DNA of 56,839 nt, taken from positions 1-56,839 of the forward strand of contig JAEUMQ010000010.1 in the NCBI GenBank assembly GCA_016791425.1, read 5' to 3'. Positions 25,549-33,174 of this stretch are shown here, piece by piece. The first letter of the stretch is position 1. Each line of letters opens with the position of its first letter. The notes below the pieces were generated by a model that saw only the letters and a program-made list of their open reading frames with translations, was not told where the DNA came from and did not search any database. Origin of the DNA: Hyphomonadaceae bacterium (GTDB lineage: Bacteria > Pseudomonadota > Alphaproteobacteria > Caulobacterales > Aquidulcibacteraceae). The translations under genes and the position numbers were made by a program.

Positions 25549-26133
25549 ATGAAGCGGATCGCCGCAGGGGTCGCAGCGCTCGGCGCGGTGCTGGCGGCCT
25601 CGCCCGCTGAGGCCGGGGTCGCGAAAGTCAATTTCGGCGCGCTTGCGCACAACATCCAGGTCATCGATCCGAAGAACGCACACAAGGAGAAGGGGCCCGA
25701 CGTCGAGCTCCAGATCGACTTCGACTCCCCTTCCTTCCTGCCTGCCTGGACGGGCGAGCCCACCCCCTACGTGATGGCCTCGGTGAACACCCGCGGCCGC
25801 ACCTCCTTCGCCGGCTTCGGGCTCGCCTGGAGCTTCGATCTTCCGGGCGACTGGTCCTTCGATCCCTCCGTCGGCTACGTCGTCCACAGCGGCGATCTGG
25901 AGAACCCCTATTTCGCCGGCGATCCCCGCTACGACGCCTATTACGAGGACCATCTCCTCCTGGGCTCGCGGGATCTCTTCCGCACCACGTTCGGCCTGAC
26001 CCACCATTTCAACGAAAGCTGGTCGACCGAGTTCATCTATTCCCACCTCTCGCACGGCCAGATCCTCGGCAGCGGCCGTAACCAGGGCCTCGATTCCCTC
26101 GGCATGCGCGTCGGCTACCGTTTCGGAGGCTGA
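25549..26133 (+). CDS. lipid A 3-O-deacylase (PagL-like outer-membrane protein)
   Basis: A 194-residue exported protein with a Sec signal peptide (MKRIAAGVAALGAVLAASPAEA) and a beta-rich body ending in GYRFGG, typical of an eight-strand outer-membrane barrel. The segment SHLSHGQILGSGRNQGLD corresponds to the PagL active-site strand, with the H-x-S pair and an acidic residue at the NxG(I/L)(E/D) position. PagL removes the 3-O acyl chain of lipid A in the outer membrane; activity here is inferred. It stands between serA and a patatin gene and is followed by a strong hairpin at 26145. Confidence 0.87.
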   Translation: MKRIAAGVAALGAVLAASPAEAGVAKVNFGALAHNIQVIDPKNAHKEKGPDVELQIDFDSPSFLPAWTGEPTPYVMASVNTRGRTSFAGFGLAWSFDLPGDWSFDPSVGYVVHSGDLENPYFAGDPRYDAYYEDHLLLGSRDLFRTTFGLTHHFNESWSTEFIYSHLSHGQILGSGRNQGLDSLGMRVGYRFGG

Positions 26134-26144
26134 CGCCAAAACGC

Positions 26145-26170
26145 GCACACCCGCCCAAAGACGGGTGTGC
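26145..26170. terminator. hairpin terminator after the PagL-like gene
   Basis: GCACACCCG and CGGGTGTGC form a perfect 9-bp stem with an 8-nt loop, 11 nt after the PagL-like stop. The downstream strand continues AAAA, not a T-run, so termination on the plus strand would be by a non-canonical mechanism; on the minus strand a TTTT follows. Confidence 0.6.
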
Positions 26171-26228
26171 AAAACCAGCGCTCCTGTGAGTAAACTCGTC
26201 CCCAAGGGCCAAGCCCTGGGGGACGATC

Positions 26229-27410
26229 ATGGGGGAGCATCTTCGCGAGCGATTTGCCCGGCCGGGCCCCAAGCGCATGCTGGCGCTCGATGGCGGCGGC
26301 GTCCGCGGCCTCCTGACGGTCGGCCTGCTCGCCCGCCTGGAGGACCATCTCCGCCAGCGCAGCGGCAATCCGAACTACCGCCTGTGCGACTATTTCGACC
26401 TCATCGGCGGCACATCCACCGGCTCGATCATCGCCACCGGCCTCGCGCTGGGCATGAGCGTCGGCGAGGTCTCCGCCCTCTACAAGACCGTGATCCCGAA
26501 GGTCTTCAAGCGCTTCTGGTTCCAGGGCATGGGGCTGCTGCGGGCGATGTTCCCGAGCGGCCCGTTGGCGACCGCGCTCGCCGGCGAGTTCGGCGCCCGC
26601 ACGCTCGACACCGGCGATCTCAAATGCGGCCTCGCGGTGCACTGCAAGCGCATCGACACCGGCAGCGCCTGGGTGCTCGTGAACTCTCCGGGCTGGCGAT
26701 ATTGGGACGAGAACCGCCACTTCCGCCTGCGCGACATCGTCCAGGCGAGCGCCGCCGCGCCGCACTTCTTCACCGGCGTCATGCTTTCGATGAAGGCTCC
26801 GCAGGATCGCGCCAAGACCATCGACGCGTTCGTCATCGACGGCGGCGTCGCCGGCTACAACAATCCGGCTTTCGAGTTGCTGGTCGCCGCGACCGATCCC
26901 GCCTACGGCTTCAACTGGGCGCCCGGCGCGAACAATCTCTACGTCTGCTCCGTCGGCACCGGCTTCCTCCGCGAGCGCCTCAACGCGCGCAAATACCGCG
27001 AGAAGACGTTCGTCGGCCAAACCCTCAACGCCTTGCGCACCATGATCCATGACGTGTCGCTGCAGCAGATCGCGTATCTGCAGGCGATCTCCGAGAGCGG
27101 CCAGCGCTGGTACATCAACAGCGAGAAGCAGGATCAGCCCACCGCGCCTTATCTCGCGCCGACGCCGGTCGCGCACTATCAGCGCATGGACGCGCGCATC
27201 GAGGACGTTCCCGCGAACGAGCGCCGTCCCGAGCACGCCCAGATGCTGCTCGAACGCGACGTCACGGCAGGCGAGATGCGCGGCTTGCGCGGCATGACCA
27301 ATTCGAGCGACGCCAATCTCGGCCTCTTGTTCGAGATCGGCGACCAGGCCGGCGGCCATTACATGAAGGTCGCGCCGCCGCCCGCCAAGTTCGATCCCCA
27401 GCCCTGGTGA
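26229..27410 (+). CDS. patatin-like phospholipase
   Basis: A 393-residue lipid acyl hydrolase of the patatin family. The oxyanion loop DGGGVRG (about residues 21-27), the nucleophile elbow GGTSTGSI (GxSxG) near residue 60, and DGGVAGYNNP with the dyad Asp near residue 210 are all present. There is no signal peptide, so it is likely cytoplasmic or peripheral. Start ATG at 26229 is preceded by GGGGGA. It lies next to the PagL-like deacylase, so both enzymes act on acyl esters, though a shared pathway is inference. The substrate is unknown. Confidence 0.92.
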   Translation: MGEHLRERFARPGPKRMLALDGGGVRGLLTVGLLARLEDHLRQRSGNPNYRLCDYFDLIGGTSTGSIIATGLALGMSVGEVSALYKTVIPKVFKRFWFQGMGLLRAMFPSGPLATALAGEFGARTLDTGDLKCGLAVHCKRIDTGSAWVLVNSPGWRYWDENRHFRLRDIVQASAAAPHFFTGVMLSMKAPQDRAKTIDAFVIDGGVAGYNNPAFELLVAATDPAYGFNWAPGANNLYVCSVGTGFLRERLNARKYREKTFVGQTLNALRTMIHDVSLQQIAYLQAISESGQRWYINSEKQDQPTAPYLAPTPVAHYQRMDARIEDVPANERRPEHAQMLLERDVTAGEMRGLRGMTNSSDANLGLLFEIGDQAGGHYMKVAPPPAKFDPQPW

Positions 27411-27449
27411 TCGCAAGCGCGGTATGGAGCCTTCGCTTGGGGAGGGTCG

Positions 27450-27486
27450 CCCCTCCCCTTGAGGGGAGGGGGTAGGGGGCGGGGTG
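27450..27486 (+). repeat. Palindromic repeat, type A (G-run tail)
   Basis: CCCCTCCCCTTGAGGGGAG hairpin and GGGGGTAGGGGGCGGGGTG tail, 39 bp after the patatin gene. A flanking sequence ATGGAAATTTCG follows; a reverse-complement relative precedes the start at 46591. Confidence 0.9.
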
Positions 27487-27577
27487 ATCCTCGCCGCATG
27501 GAAATTTCGGCACGCGTCGCCAGCCGAGACGGTCTGCCTACGGAGGAGATTCCTCCCCTCCAGCCAAAGGATCGCAC

Positions 27578-27832
27578 ATGCCCCAGCAGCCCACGCGCCC
27601 GGACGTCACGCTGGAGCAGCGTGTCAGCGCGCTCGAAGCGCTCGTCTCGATCCTGCTCCGCGACCTTCCGCAGGAGCGCCTGGAATTCCTTCGCCGCGGC
27701 ATCGTCGGCGTGCTCGGCATGAAGCCGCAGCCCGAAGGCAAGGCCGCCATGCTCGATTACCTCGACTTCCTCCTCGATCAGGCCCAGCGCCTCGCCGCGC
27801 CGCCGCCGTCGCAAGATACGGAGCAGCCCTGA
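27578..27832 (+). CDS. small hypothetical protein
   Basis: An 84-residue, probably cytoplasmic helical protein that I do not recognise. It opens MPQQPTRPDVTLEQRVSALE, with heptad-like hydrophobics over residues 12-30, and has LDYLDFLLDQAQRLAA near the end. The ATG at 27578 has AAGGAT upstream. The type F repeat after its stop separates it from purA. Codon use matches neighbours. Confidence 0.65.
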   Translation: MPQQPTRPDVTLEQRVSALEALVSILLRDLPQERLEFLRRGIVGVLGMKPQPEGKAAMLDYLDFLLDQAQRLAAPPPSQDTEQP

Positions 27833-27835
27833 GAC

Positions 27836-27873
27836 GCTCCCCGGACGCCGCGCCGCGGCGATCCGGGGCCCAT
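27836..27873. repeat. Palindromic repeat, type F
   Basis: GCTCCCCGGACGCCGCG and CGCGGCGATCCGGGGCCCAT form an imperfect hairpin 3 bp after the 84-residue gene and about 100 bp upstream of purA. Relative of the copies at 7672, 15367 and 51416. Confidence 0.8.
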
Positions 27874-27976
27874 CGCAGTCACGCGCTCCTACCTTCGTCC
27901 ATCCCCAAAGCCTTGCATCGCCATGCCTGACCGGGCCAAGTGCCGCCCGGAATCAGGAGCCCGCCAAAGGAGCGTC

Positions 27977-29263
27977 ATGTCCGCAGTCGTCGTCGTCGGC
28001 GCCCAATGGGGCGATGAAGGCAAAGGCAAGATCGTCGATTGGCTTTGCCATCGCGCGGACGTGGTCGTGCGCTTCCAGGGCGGCCACAATGCCGGCCACA
28101 CGCTCGTGGTGGGAAACACCACCTACAAGCTCGCGCTCCTCCCCTCCGGCGTCGTGCAGGGCAAGCTCTCGATCATCGGCAACGGCGTCGTCGTCGATCC
28201 CTGGGCGCTCGCCGGCGAGATGGAGAAGCTCCGCGGGCAGGGCGTCGCGATCAGCCCCGAGCGCCTCGTCCTCGCCGACAATTGCTGCCTCATCCTGCCG
28301 CTGCACCGCGATCTCGACATCGCCCGCGAGGCCGCCGCCGCCGCCAAGATCGGCACCACCGGCCGCGGCATCGGCCCCGCCTACGAGGACAAGGTCGGCC
28401 GCCGCGCGCTTCGCGTGGACGATCTCGCCGATCCCGACGCGCTCGACTGGAAGCTCGATCGCCTGAACGCCCACCACGCGCCGCTGCGCAAAGGCCTCGA
28501 TCTTCCGGACGCGGACATTCCCGCCCTCAAGCAATCTCTGCTCGAGATCGCGCCCAAGATTCTGCCTTACGCGCAGCCCGCCTGGCGCGTGCTCGAAGCC
28601 GTGCGCCGTGAATCGAAGAAGATCCTCTTCGAAGGGGCCCAGGGCGCGCTCCTCGACGTCGATCACGGCACCTATCCCTTCGTCACCTCGTCGAACACCG
28701 TGGCGGGGCAGGCGGCCGCCGGCTCAGGCCTCGGCCCCCGCGTCATCTCCTACGTGCTCGGCCTGGTGAAGGCCTACACTACGCGCGTCGGCGAAGGCCC
28801 GTTCCCCACCGAGCTCTTCGACGAGGTCGGCCAGCGCCTCGGCAAGGTTGGCAATGAGTTCGGCACCAACACCGGCCGCCCGCGCCGCTGCGGCTGGTTC
28901 GACAGCGTGCTTGTTCGCCAATCGGTTGCGCTCTCGGGCATCGACGGCGTCGCATTGACGAAGCTCGATGTGCTCGACGGCTTCAACGAAGTGAAGCTCT
29001 GCATCGGCTACACGCTCGACGGCCGCGAGCTGGATTATTTTCCCGCCGGCGCAAAGGAGCAGGCCGCGGTCGTTCCGGTCTACGAAACGCTGCCCGGCTG
29101 GAGCGAATCCACCAGGGGCGCGCGCTCCTCGCGCGATCTGCCCGCCAACGCCATCAAATACATCCGCCGCATCGAGGAGCTGATCGGCTGCCCCGCCGCG
29201 CTCGTCTCCACCAGCCCCGAGCGCGACGACGTCATCCTCATGCGCGATCCCTTCAGGGCCTGA
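27977..29263 (+). CDS. purA: adenylosuccinate synthetase
   Basis: PurA condenses IMP and aspartate with GTP to give adenylosuccinate, the first committed step to AMP. The 428-residue protein has [17 protein letters not shown] (GTP loop), the catalytic His of [21 protein letters not shown], and [14 protein letters not shown]. Start ATG at 27977 is preceded by AAAGGAG, which decides it over an open extension of 18 codons. Its length is normal. Confidence 0.97.
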   Translation: MSAVVVVGAQWGDEGKGKIVDWLCHRADVVVRFQGGHNAGHTLVVGNTTYKLALLPSGVVQGKLSIIGNGVVVDPWALAGEMEKLRGQGVAISPERLVLADNCCLILPLHRDLDIAREAAAAAKIGTTGRGIGPAYEDKVGRRALRVDDLADPDALDWKLDRLNAHHAPLRKGLDLPDADIPALKQSLLEIAPKILPYAQPAWRVLEAVRRESKKILFEGAQGALLDVDHGTYPFVTSSNTVAGQAAAGSGLGPRVISYVLGLVKAYTTRVGEGPFPTELFDEVGQRLGKVGNEFGTNTGRPRRCGWFDSVLVRQSVALSGIDGVALTKLDVLDGFNEVKLCIGYTLDGRELDYFPAGAKEQAAVVPVYETLPGWSESTRGARSSRDLPANAIKYIRRIEELIGCPAALVSTSPERDDVILMRDPFRA

Positions 29264-29412
29264 CCTCCCCCGGAGGGGAGCGCAAACGCCGTCGCGCAGT
29301 CCCAATGCCCCCGCGCGATGGTGAACGCCGCGGCAGCCATGATTGCATCGTCGGCCCGTGACGGGCGCTATCCGCCTACGGAGGAAGTGCCCGCCGCCGT
29401 CGCACATTATGC

Positions 29413-29428
29413 TTGCGTTATATCGCAA
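29413..29428. promoter_or_regulatory. AT-rich inverted repeat upstream of the methyltransferase-like gene
   Basis: TTGCG-TTATAT-CGCAA is a perfect 5-bp inverted repeat in the 254-bp gap after purA. The surrounding 60 bp (about 29400-29460) is unusually AT-rich for this window, so it is the likely promoter/operator zone of the gene at 29530. No hexamers are assigned. Confidence 0.4.
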
Positions 29429-29529
29429 TATTCAGCGCTGGATAAAATGGAATAACCGACTTCCGGCTTGTCCGTGCAGCGCCCCTTGGTCATCCTCGAG
29501 GCGGGTTTCATCCGTCAATGGGGCTGACG

Positions 29530-30618
29530 ATGGCAAGAGAGCTGACGCGAGAGAAGGAACGCATCGACTTGAATCCGCGCGAGGCGGTCGGGCCGCCGCG
29601 GATCATTCCCACGCACCGCGAGGGACGCGTCGCGCCGCCGCGGGTCCTTCGCAGCCTCCATCGTCGCGCACTGATGTTCGTGTGCGCTGCGAAGGGCGTT
29701 GCGACGCATCTTCCCCCGGTCGGCGCGATCGTGCAGCGCCGCTCGCGCGGCAGCGACGACGCGCGCTATTGCTATTCGGTGTGGCTGCGCCATCTCGTCG
29801 TTGCGCACCGCAGCGGCTTCTGCCGCAAGTCGCTTCCGAGCACGATCGCCGAGCTCGGCCCCGGCGATTCGTTCGGAGTGGGCTTGGCGGCGCTGCTCTG
29901 CGGCGCCGAGCGCTACCATGCTTTCGACTGCGTCGCGTCCGCGAGCGCGGAACGCAATCTGGCGATCTTCGATCGTCTCGTGGAGCTCTTCGAGGCGCGC
30001 GCCAATATTCCTGGGCCGGACGAGTTTCCCCTGATCAAGCCCTTGCTTGAGAACTACGCCTTCCCCCACGATCTGCTCACGCCTGAACGCTTGGCGCAGT
30101 CCCTTGCGCCCGCGCGGGTCGCGCGCCTGCGCCGCGCTCTGGAGACGCTCGATGAGAGCGTGTTCACCTATTGCGCGCCGTGGCCTGGAGGCGGCGCCGC
30201 TTCCTCGGGCCTCGCCGGCGCTGTGGATATGATCGTCTCGCAGGCAGTCATGCTGTATGCCGACGATCTTGTCGGCCTTTACGCCGAGCAGGCTGCTTGG
30301 CTCAAGCCCGGCGGCTTCATGTCCCATCAGCTGGAGTTCACCGCGCTGAACTTCGCCGCCGAATGGAACGGCCACTGGACCTATTCGGACGCGCTCTGGC
30401 GCCTCGTCACCGGAAACCGCTCCTACGTGCCGAACCGCGCGCCGCATTCCGCCCATGTCGAGGCGATCGAGGCCGCCGGCCTCCACCTCGTCACCGACTG
30501 GAAGGTCATGCGGCCGAGCGCGGTGAAGCGCGCCCACCTCGCGCCGCGCTTCAGCGCTCTGTCGCGCGCCGATCTCACCACCAGCGCGACCTGCATTCAG
30601 GCCGTGAAGCCGCCGTGA
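29530..30618 (+). CDS. SAM-dependent methyltransferase-like protein
   Basis: A 362-residue protein with a Rossmann-like motif STIAELGPGDSFGVGLAALLCGA (about residues 104-126) that matches motif I of class I methyltransferases, followed by AERYHAFDC with the acidic residue expected after strand 2. The C-terminal region contains ADDLVGLYAEQAAWLKPGGFMSHQ, reminiscent of the motif around strands 4-5 (LKPGG). Substrate is unknown. Two ATGs (29518 and 29530) are possible, neither with a clear ribosome-binding site. It ends 6 bp before the convergent PHA protein gene. Confidence 0.78.
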   Translation: MARELTREKERIDLNPREAVGPPRIIPTHREGRVAPPRVLRSLHRRALMFVCAAKGVATHLPPVGAIVQRRSRGSDDARYCYSVWLRHLVVAHRSGFCRKSLPSTIAELGPGDSFGVGLAALLCGAERYHAFDCVASASAERNLAIFDRLVELFEARANIPGPDEFPLIKPLLENYAFPHDLLTPERLAQSLAPARVARLRRALETLDESVFTYCAPWPGGGAASSGLAGAVDMIVSQAVMLYADDLVGLYAEQAAWLKPGGFMSHQLEFTALNFAAEWNGHWTYSDALWRLVTGNRSYVPNRAPHSAHVEAIEAAGLHLVTDWKVMRPSAVKRAHLAPRFSALSRADLTTSATCIQAVKPP

Positions 30619-30624
30619 GGCGTG

Positions 30625-30939
30625 TTACGGCTTCTCCAGCAGCTTGACGCTGGCGTCCTTGAGCTTCCCGCGCACTTTTTCCGCGAACCCCGCGAGCAGC
30701 GCCGGCAGGTCCACTTCGATCTTGAGATCCCGTTCGCCCACATCGATGCGCCCGTGAAACCGCTGTCCGAGCGCGCTGGCGCTGAACTGCAATTGATCGG
30801 CGCTCCACGCCTGCCGGAACTGCGCGATCTGCGCCTGCGCGAGCTGGCCCTTCATGTTCTCGAACCCGCGCTCGATCCGCGCGCGCGCCTCGGCCTTTCC
30901 AAGATTGTGCGGAAGCGTGATCGTGACGGGCGTGGCCAT
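30625..30939 (-). CDS. polyhydroxyalkanoic acid system (granule region) family protein
   Basis: A 104-residue protein of the PHA-system family (short cytoplasmic protein often near PHA genes). It begins MATPVTITLPHNLGKAEARARIERG and has FHGRIDVGERDLKIEVDLPALLAGF, the usual beta-strand followed by a C-terminal helix rich in Lys. It likely associates with polyester granules, as phaZ at 13345 suggests the cell stores PHA. The role is not known biochemically. No clear ribosome-binding site. Confidence 0.82.
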   Translation of the reverse strand: MATPVTITLPHNLGKAEARARIERGFENMKGQLAQAQIAQFRQAWSADQLQFSASALGQRFHGRIDVGERDLKIEVDLPALLAGFAEKVRGKLKDASVKLLEKP

Positions 30940-30979
30940 GGGCCGGCTATATCCCGATGCGCGCCTCCGCTCAAAGCCC

Positions 30980-31708
30980 TCAGCGCAGCCGTGCGAACAG
31001 CGGCAGCACGAGATTGCGGTCGCGATGCTCGCCGCCCTTGCCGGCGCCGAAGAAGGCCGCGACCGCGCCGATCAGCAATGCGGCGGCCGTGATGAACGCC
31101 GCGATGATCGCGGTGCGCCGCGCCGCTTCGACCTGATCCTCTTCCGCCGGCGTCGCTTCCGCCGCGTCGGCAGCCCGGGAGGTCGCGTCCTCCGCGGGCG
31201 TCGCCGCCGGCGTGATGTCGTTCTCGCTGCGCTCCGAGACGACATCGCTCGCCGCCGAGGCGATCTCTTCGGTCAAGGAGCGCTCGGGCGCGTTCGTCAC
31301 GCCGCCAATCCCGGCGAATGCGATGAACGCCGCCGCGATCACGCCGATCGCCCACACCAGGAGCCCATGCACGCCGTCGCGCATCTCCACGTCGTGCTCG
31401 CTCGTCGGTCGCGTCACGCGCCGCAGCCGCGCCGAGAGATAGCCGCCCGCGCCGAAGCTCACCAGCTGCACCCAGACGAGCCAGAGGCCCGCCGCGATCG
31501 CGAAGAGCCGCGCGTCGATGCCTTCGCCTTCATAAGGCGAGGCCGCCGAAAGCCCCATCGCGGCGCCGAAGCCCAAAAGCACGAGCGCGATCGCCGTCGC
31601 CAGCGCCGCGCCGGCGATGATCGCCGACCAGTCGACCGGCGCTTGTGCGGGGAGGATGCCGGCGTCCGCGGCGGGAATGGCGTCTGCGCGCCTGGGTTCC
31701 AGTGCCAT
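30980..31708 (-). CDS. four-helix membrane protein with C-terminal acidic linker
   Basis: A 242-residue polytopic membrane protein of no known function. Hydrophobic segments occupy about residues 25-50, 66-90, 118-138 and 207-232. An Ala/Glu-rich loop with VVSERSENDIT lies between helix 3 and 4. The ATG at 31708 follows AGGAGG at 7 nt. The TAG of the 24-residue gene upstream is embedded in this ribosome-binding site, so the two genes are very probably co-translated. Confidence 0.8.
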   Translation of the reverse strand: MALEPRRADAIPAADAGILPAQAPVDWSAIIAGAALATAIALVLLGFGAAMGLSAASPYEGEGIDARLFAIAAGLWLVWVQLVSFGAGGYLSARLRRVTRPTSEHDVEMRDGVHGLLVWAIGVIAAAFIAFAGIGGVTNAPERSLTEEIASAASDVVSERSENDITPAATPAEDATSRAADAAEATPAEEDQVEAARRTAIIAAFITAAALLIGAVAAFFGAGKGGEHRDRNLVLPLFARLR

Positions 31709-31719
31709 GCTGCGTCCTC

Positions 31720-31794
31720 CTAGCGGATGCCGAGGAACGAAAGGATCGCGAGCACGATCACGATGAGACCAACGAGATAGATGATTGAGTTCAT
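31720..31794 (-). CDS. 24-residue small membrane protein
   Basis: Too short for routine gene calling. ATG at 31794 follows GAGG by 8 nt and reads MNSIIYLVGLIVIV... to a TAG at 31720; the C-terminus is LAILSFLGIR. The peptide is a single transmembrane helix with one C-terminal Arg. Its stop codon overlaps the AGGAGG of the four-helix membrane protein gene, giving a tight operon. Peptides of this pattern (M-x-x-I-Y-L-V-G and ending SFxGxR) are, in my recollection, recurrent in alphaproteobacteria, but I cannot search here. Confidence 0.7.
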   Translation of the reverse strand: MNSIIYLVGLIVIVLAILSFLGIR

Positions 31795-31911
31795 GGATAC
31801 GCCTCAAGCCAGCGCGCGCGGCCAACGCGCGCGGAGGGGCCGCGCGCACGTGGTCACGAGCGGCTTAACAACGCCGGCGCGTCCGCGCCGGTTCCAGGAA
31901 TTCGGGGCGCC

Positions 31912-31958
31912 GGAGCGTGATCGTGAAAAGTGGAAGCCGCTTTCCCGTGAATCACGCG
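31912..31958. repeat. Palindromic repeat, type E, diverged copy
   Basis: GGAGCGTGATCGTGAAAAGT and CTTTCCCGTGAATCACGCG are a degenerate form of the 50-bp palindrome at 3899. GAATC (GANTC) is again in the right arm. It lies just downstream of the DUF2891-like gene end and upstream of the 24-residue gene. Confidence 0.75.
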
Positions 31959-31973
31959 ACCAAGCAAAGAGCT

Positions 31974-32999
31974 CTATTGGTCCGCGGGCGGAGCGTCGAA
32001 CAGCGGCCCGATGGCCAGCGTCCCGAACTGCGCGACCCAATGGCCGACGCGGTCGTAATCGCCGTTCCATTGCGAGGCCGGCGTGTAGCCCGCCGCCACG
32101 TGCGCGGCATAGGAGGCCGCCAGCCTTTGGTCCCCCGTCGCTTCCGCGAGCTGGTGGAGCCCCCAGGCGCGGGAGAAATTCCGCCCGTAATCGTGCGCGT
32201 TGTTGAAGCTCGTCACTGGCGTCAGCGTTTCAAGGCCCGGGTTCCAGCGCGCGTACCAGGCGCGGAACTCTTCCCGCGGCAGCGCTTCGGCCACGAGCCA
32301 CGCCCATGTCGCGCACACGGAGAGAAAGCCGCGCTGCTCCACCGCCAGGTCGCACCTTTGATCCGCGCCGATGAAGTGCGCGCGCACCTGCTGCACGACA
32401 TAAGCCTGCAGCGGCCGGTCGTTCGTGGCGCGCGCATAATGCAGGATGTTGATGAGCGCCCAGGAATCGTTTGCGTACTCCTCCATGAAGGGCGTGGGCG
32501 CGGTCTTCGCATAGGCCGCGCGGAACGAGCGCACGATCTCCCGCGCCAGCGGATCGAGCCGCGCGTCGCCGCCCAGTCCCCTCCACTCCGCCGCCAGCCG
32601 GAGGAACCAGGCGCGCCCATACGGCATCTCGAATTCCGGCCGCGCGCGAATGTCGGCGAGCTCCGCCGCGAGGTCGCTCGGCGCGAGCAGCGCGTCGAGC
32701 TGCGCGCGATGGCGCGTATCGCCGGTGCGCTTCTCGTAGGCCGCCAGCGTCCACACCCCGTGCACCGCCGAATGCCAGTCATAGCAGCCGTGGAACACCG
32801 GATGCGCCGCGTCGAACCGCGCCGCGCACATCGAGGCCTGCGCCGCCAGCGCCTGCGCCATCTCGTTGCGCTGCGCTTTGAGGCTCTCGAAGGTCGGCGC
32901 CTGCACGACCGGCGCCGCCGCCGCCTCGTGCGCCACGGGCGTCGGCGCTTCCTTCATCTCGCTCGTGCATGCCGCCAATACGCAGACCGCTGCAAGCAA
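31974..32999 (-). CDS. DUF2891-like exported lipoprotein
   Basis: A protein of about 341 residues with CYDWHSAVHGVWTLAAYEKR, FMEEYANDSWALINILHYA, HAFSRAWGLHQLAE-like and CATWAWLVAEA segments, matching the DUF2891 family of uncharacterised proteins (alpha/alpha-toroid-like helices, His/Trp-rich). A lipobox LAAC precedes the mature start, so it is probably a lipoprotein. The start is uncertain: TTG at 32999 leaves a signal peptide without basic residues. The in-frame upstream codons, which lie in a type A repeat, encode Lys and Arg ([10 protein letters not shown]) that would complete it. Confidence 0.75.
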   Translation of the reverse strand: MLAAVCVLAACTSEMKEAPTPVAHEAAAAPVVQAPTFESLKAQRNEMAQALAAQASMCAARFDAAHPVFHGCYDWHSAVHGVWTLAAYEKRTGDTRHRAQLDALLAPSDLAAELADIRARPEFEMPYGRAWFLRLAAEWRGLGGDARLDPLAREIVRSFRAAYAKTAPTPFMEEYANDSWALINILHYARATNDRPLQAYVVQQVRAHFIGADQRCDLAVEQRGFLSVCATWAWLVAEALPREEFRAWYARWNPGLETLTPVTSFNNAHDYGRNFSRAWGLHQLAEATGDQRLAASYAAHVAAGYTPASQWNGDYDRVGHWVAQFGTLAIGPLFDAPPADQ

Positions 33000-33005
33000 G
33001 ACTCT

Positions 33006-33043
33006 CCCCCTCCCCTTGAGGGGAGGGGGCAGGGGGCGGGGTG
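33006..33043 (+). repeat. Palindromic repeat, type A
   Basis: CCCCCTCCCCTTGAGGGGAG hairpin with a GGGGGCAGGGGGCGGGGTG tail, at the very 5' end of the DUF2891-like gene. Read on the minus strand it is in frame with that gene. Confidence 0.9.
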
Positions 33044-33109
33044 AACCTCTGCGCTTGGCATCCAGCGATAGGTGAAGCGCGTTGCAAGCAAAGGAGAAGC
33101 GCCGAGAAA

Positions 33110-33149
33110 CACCCCACCCCCTGCCCCCTCCCCTCGAAGGGGAGGGGGG
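33110..33149 (-). repeat. Palindromic repeat, type A, inverted partner
   Basis: CACCCCACCCCCTGCCCCC followed by a CTCCCCTCGAAGGGGAG hairpin. With the copy at 33006 it forms a facing pair spaced 66 bp apart. The pair fills the gap before the TIR gene end. Confidence 0.9.
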
Positions 33150-33174
33150 CGCTTCATCCTCCGAGTACGGAGGA

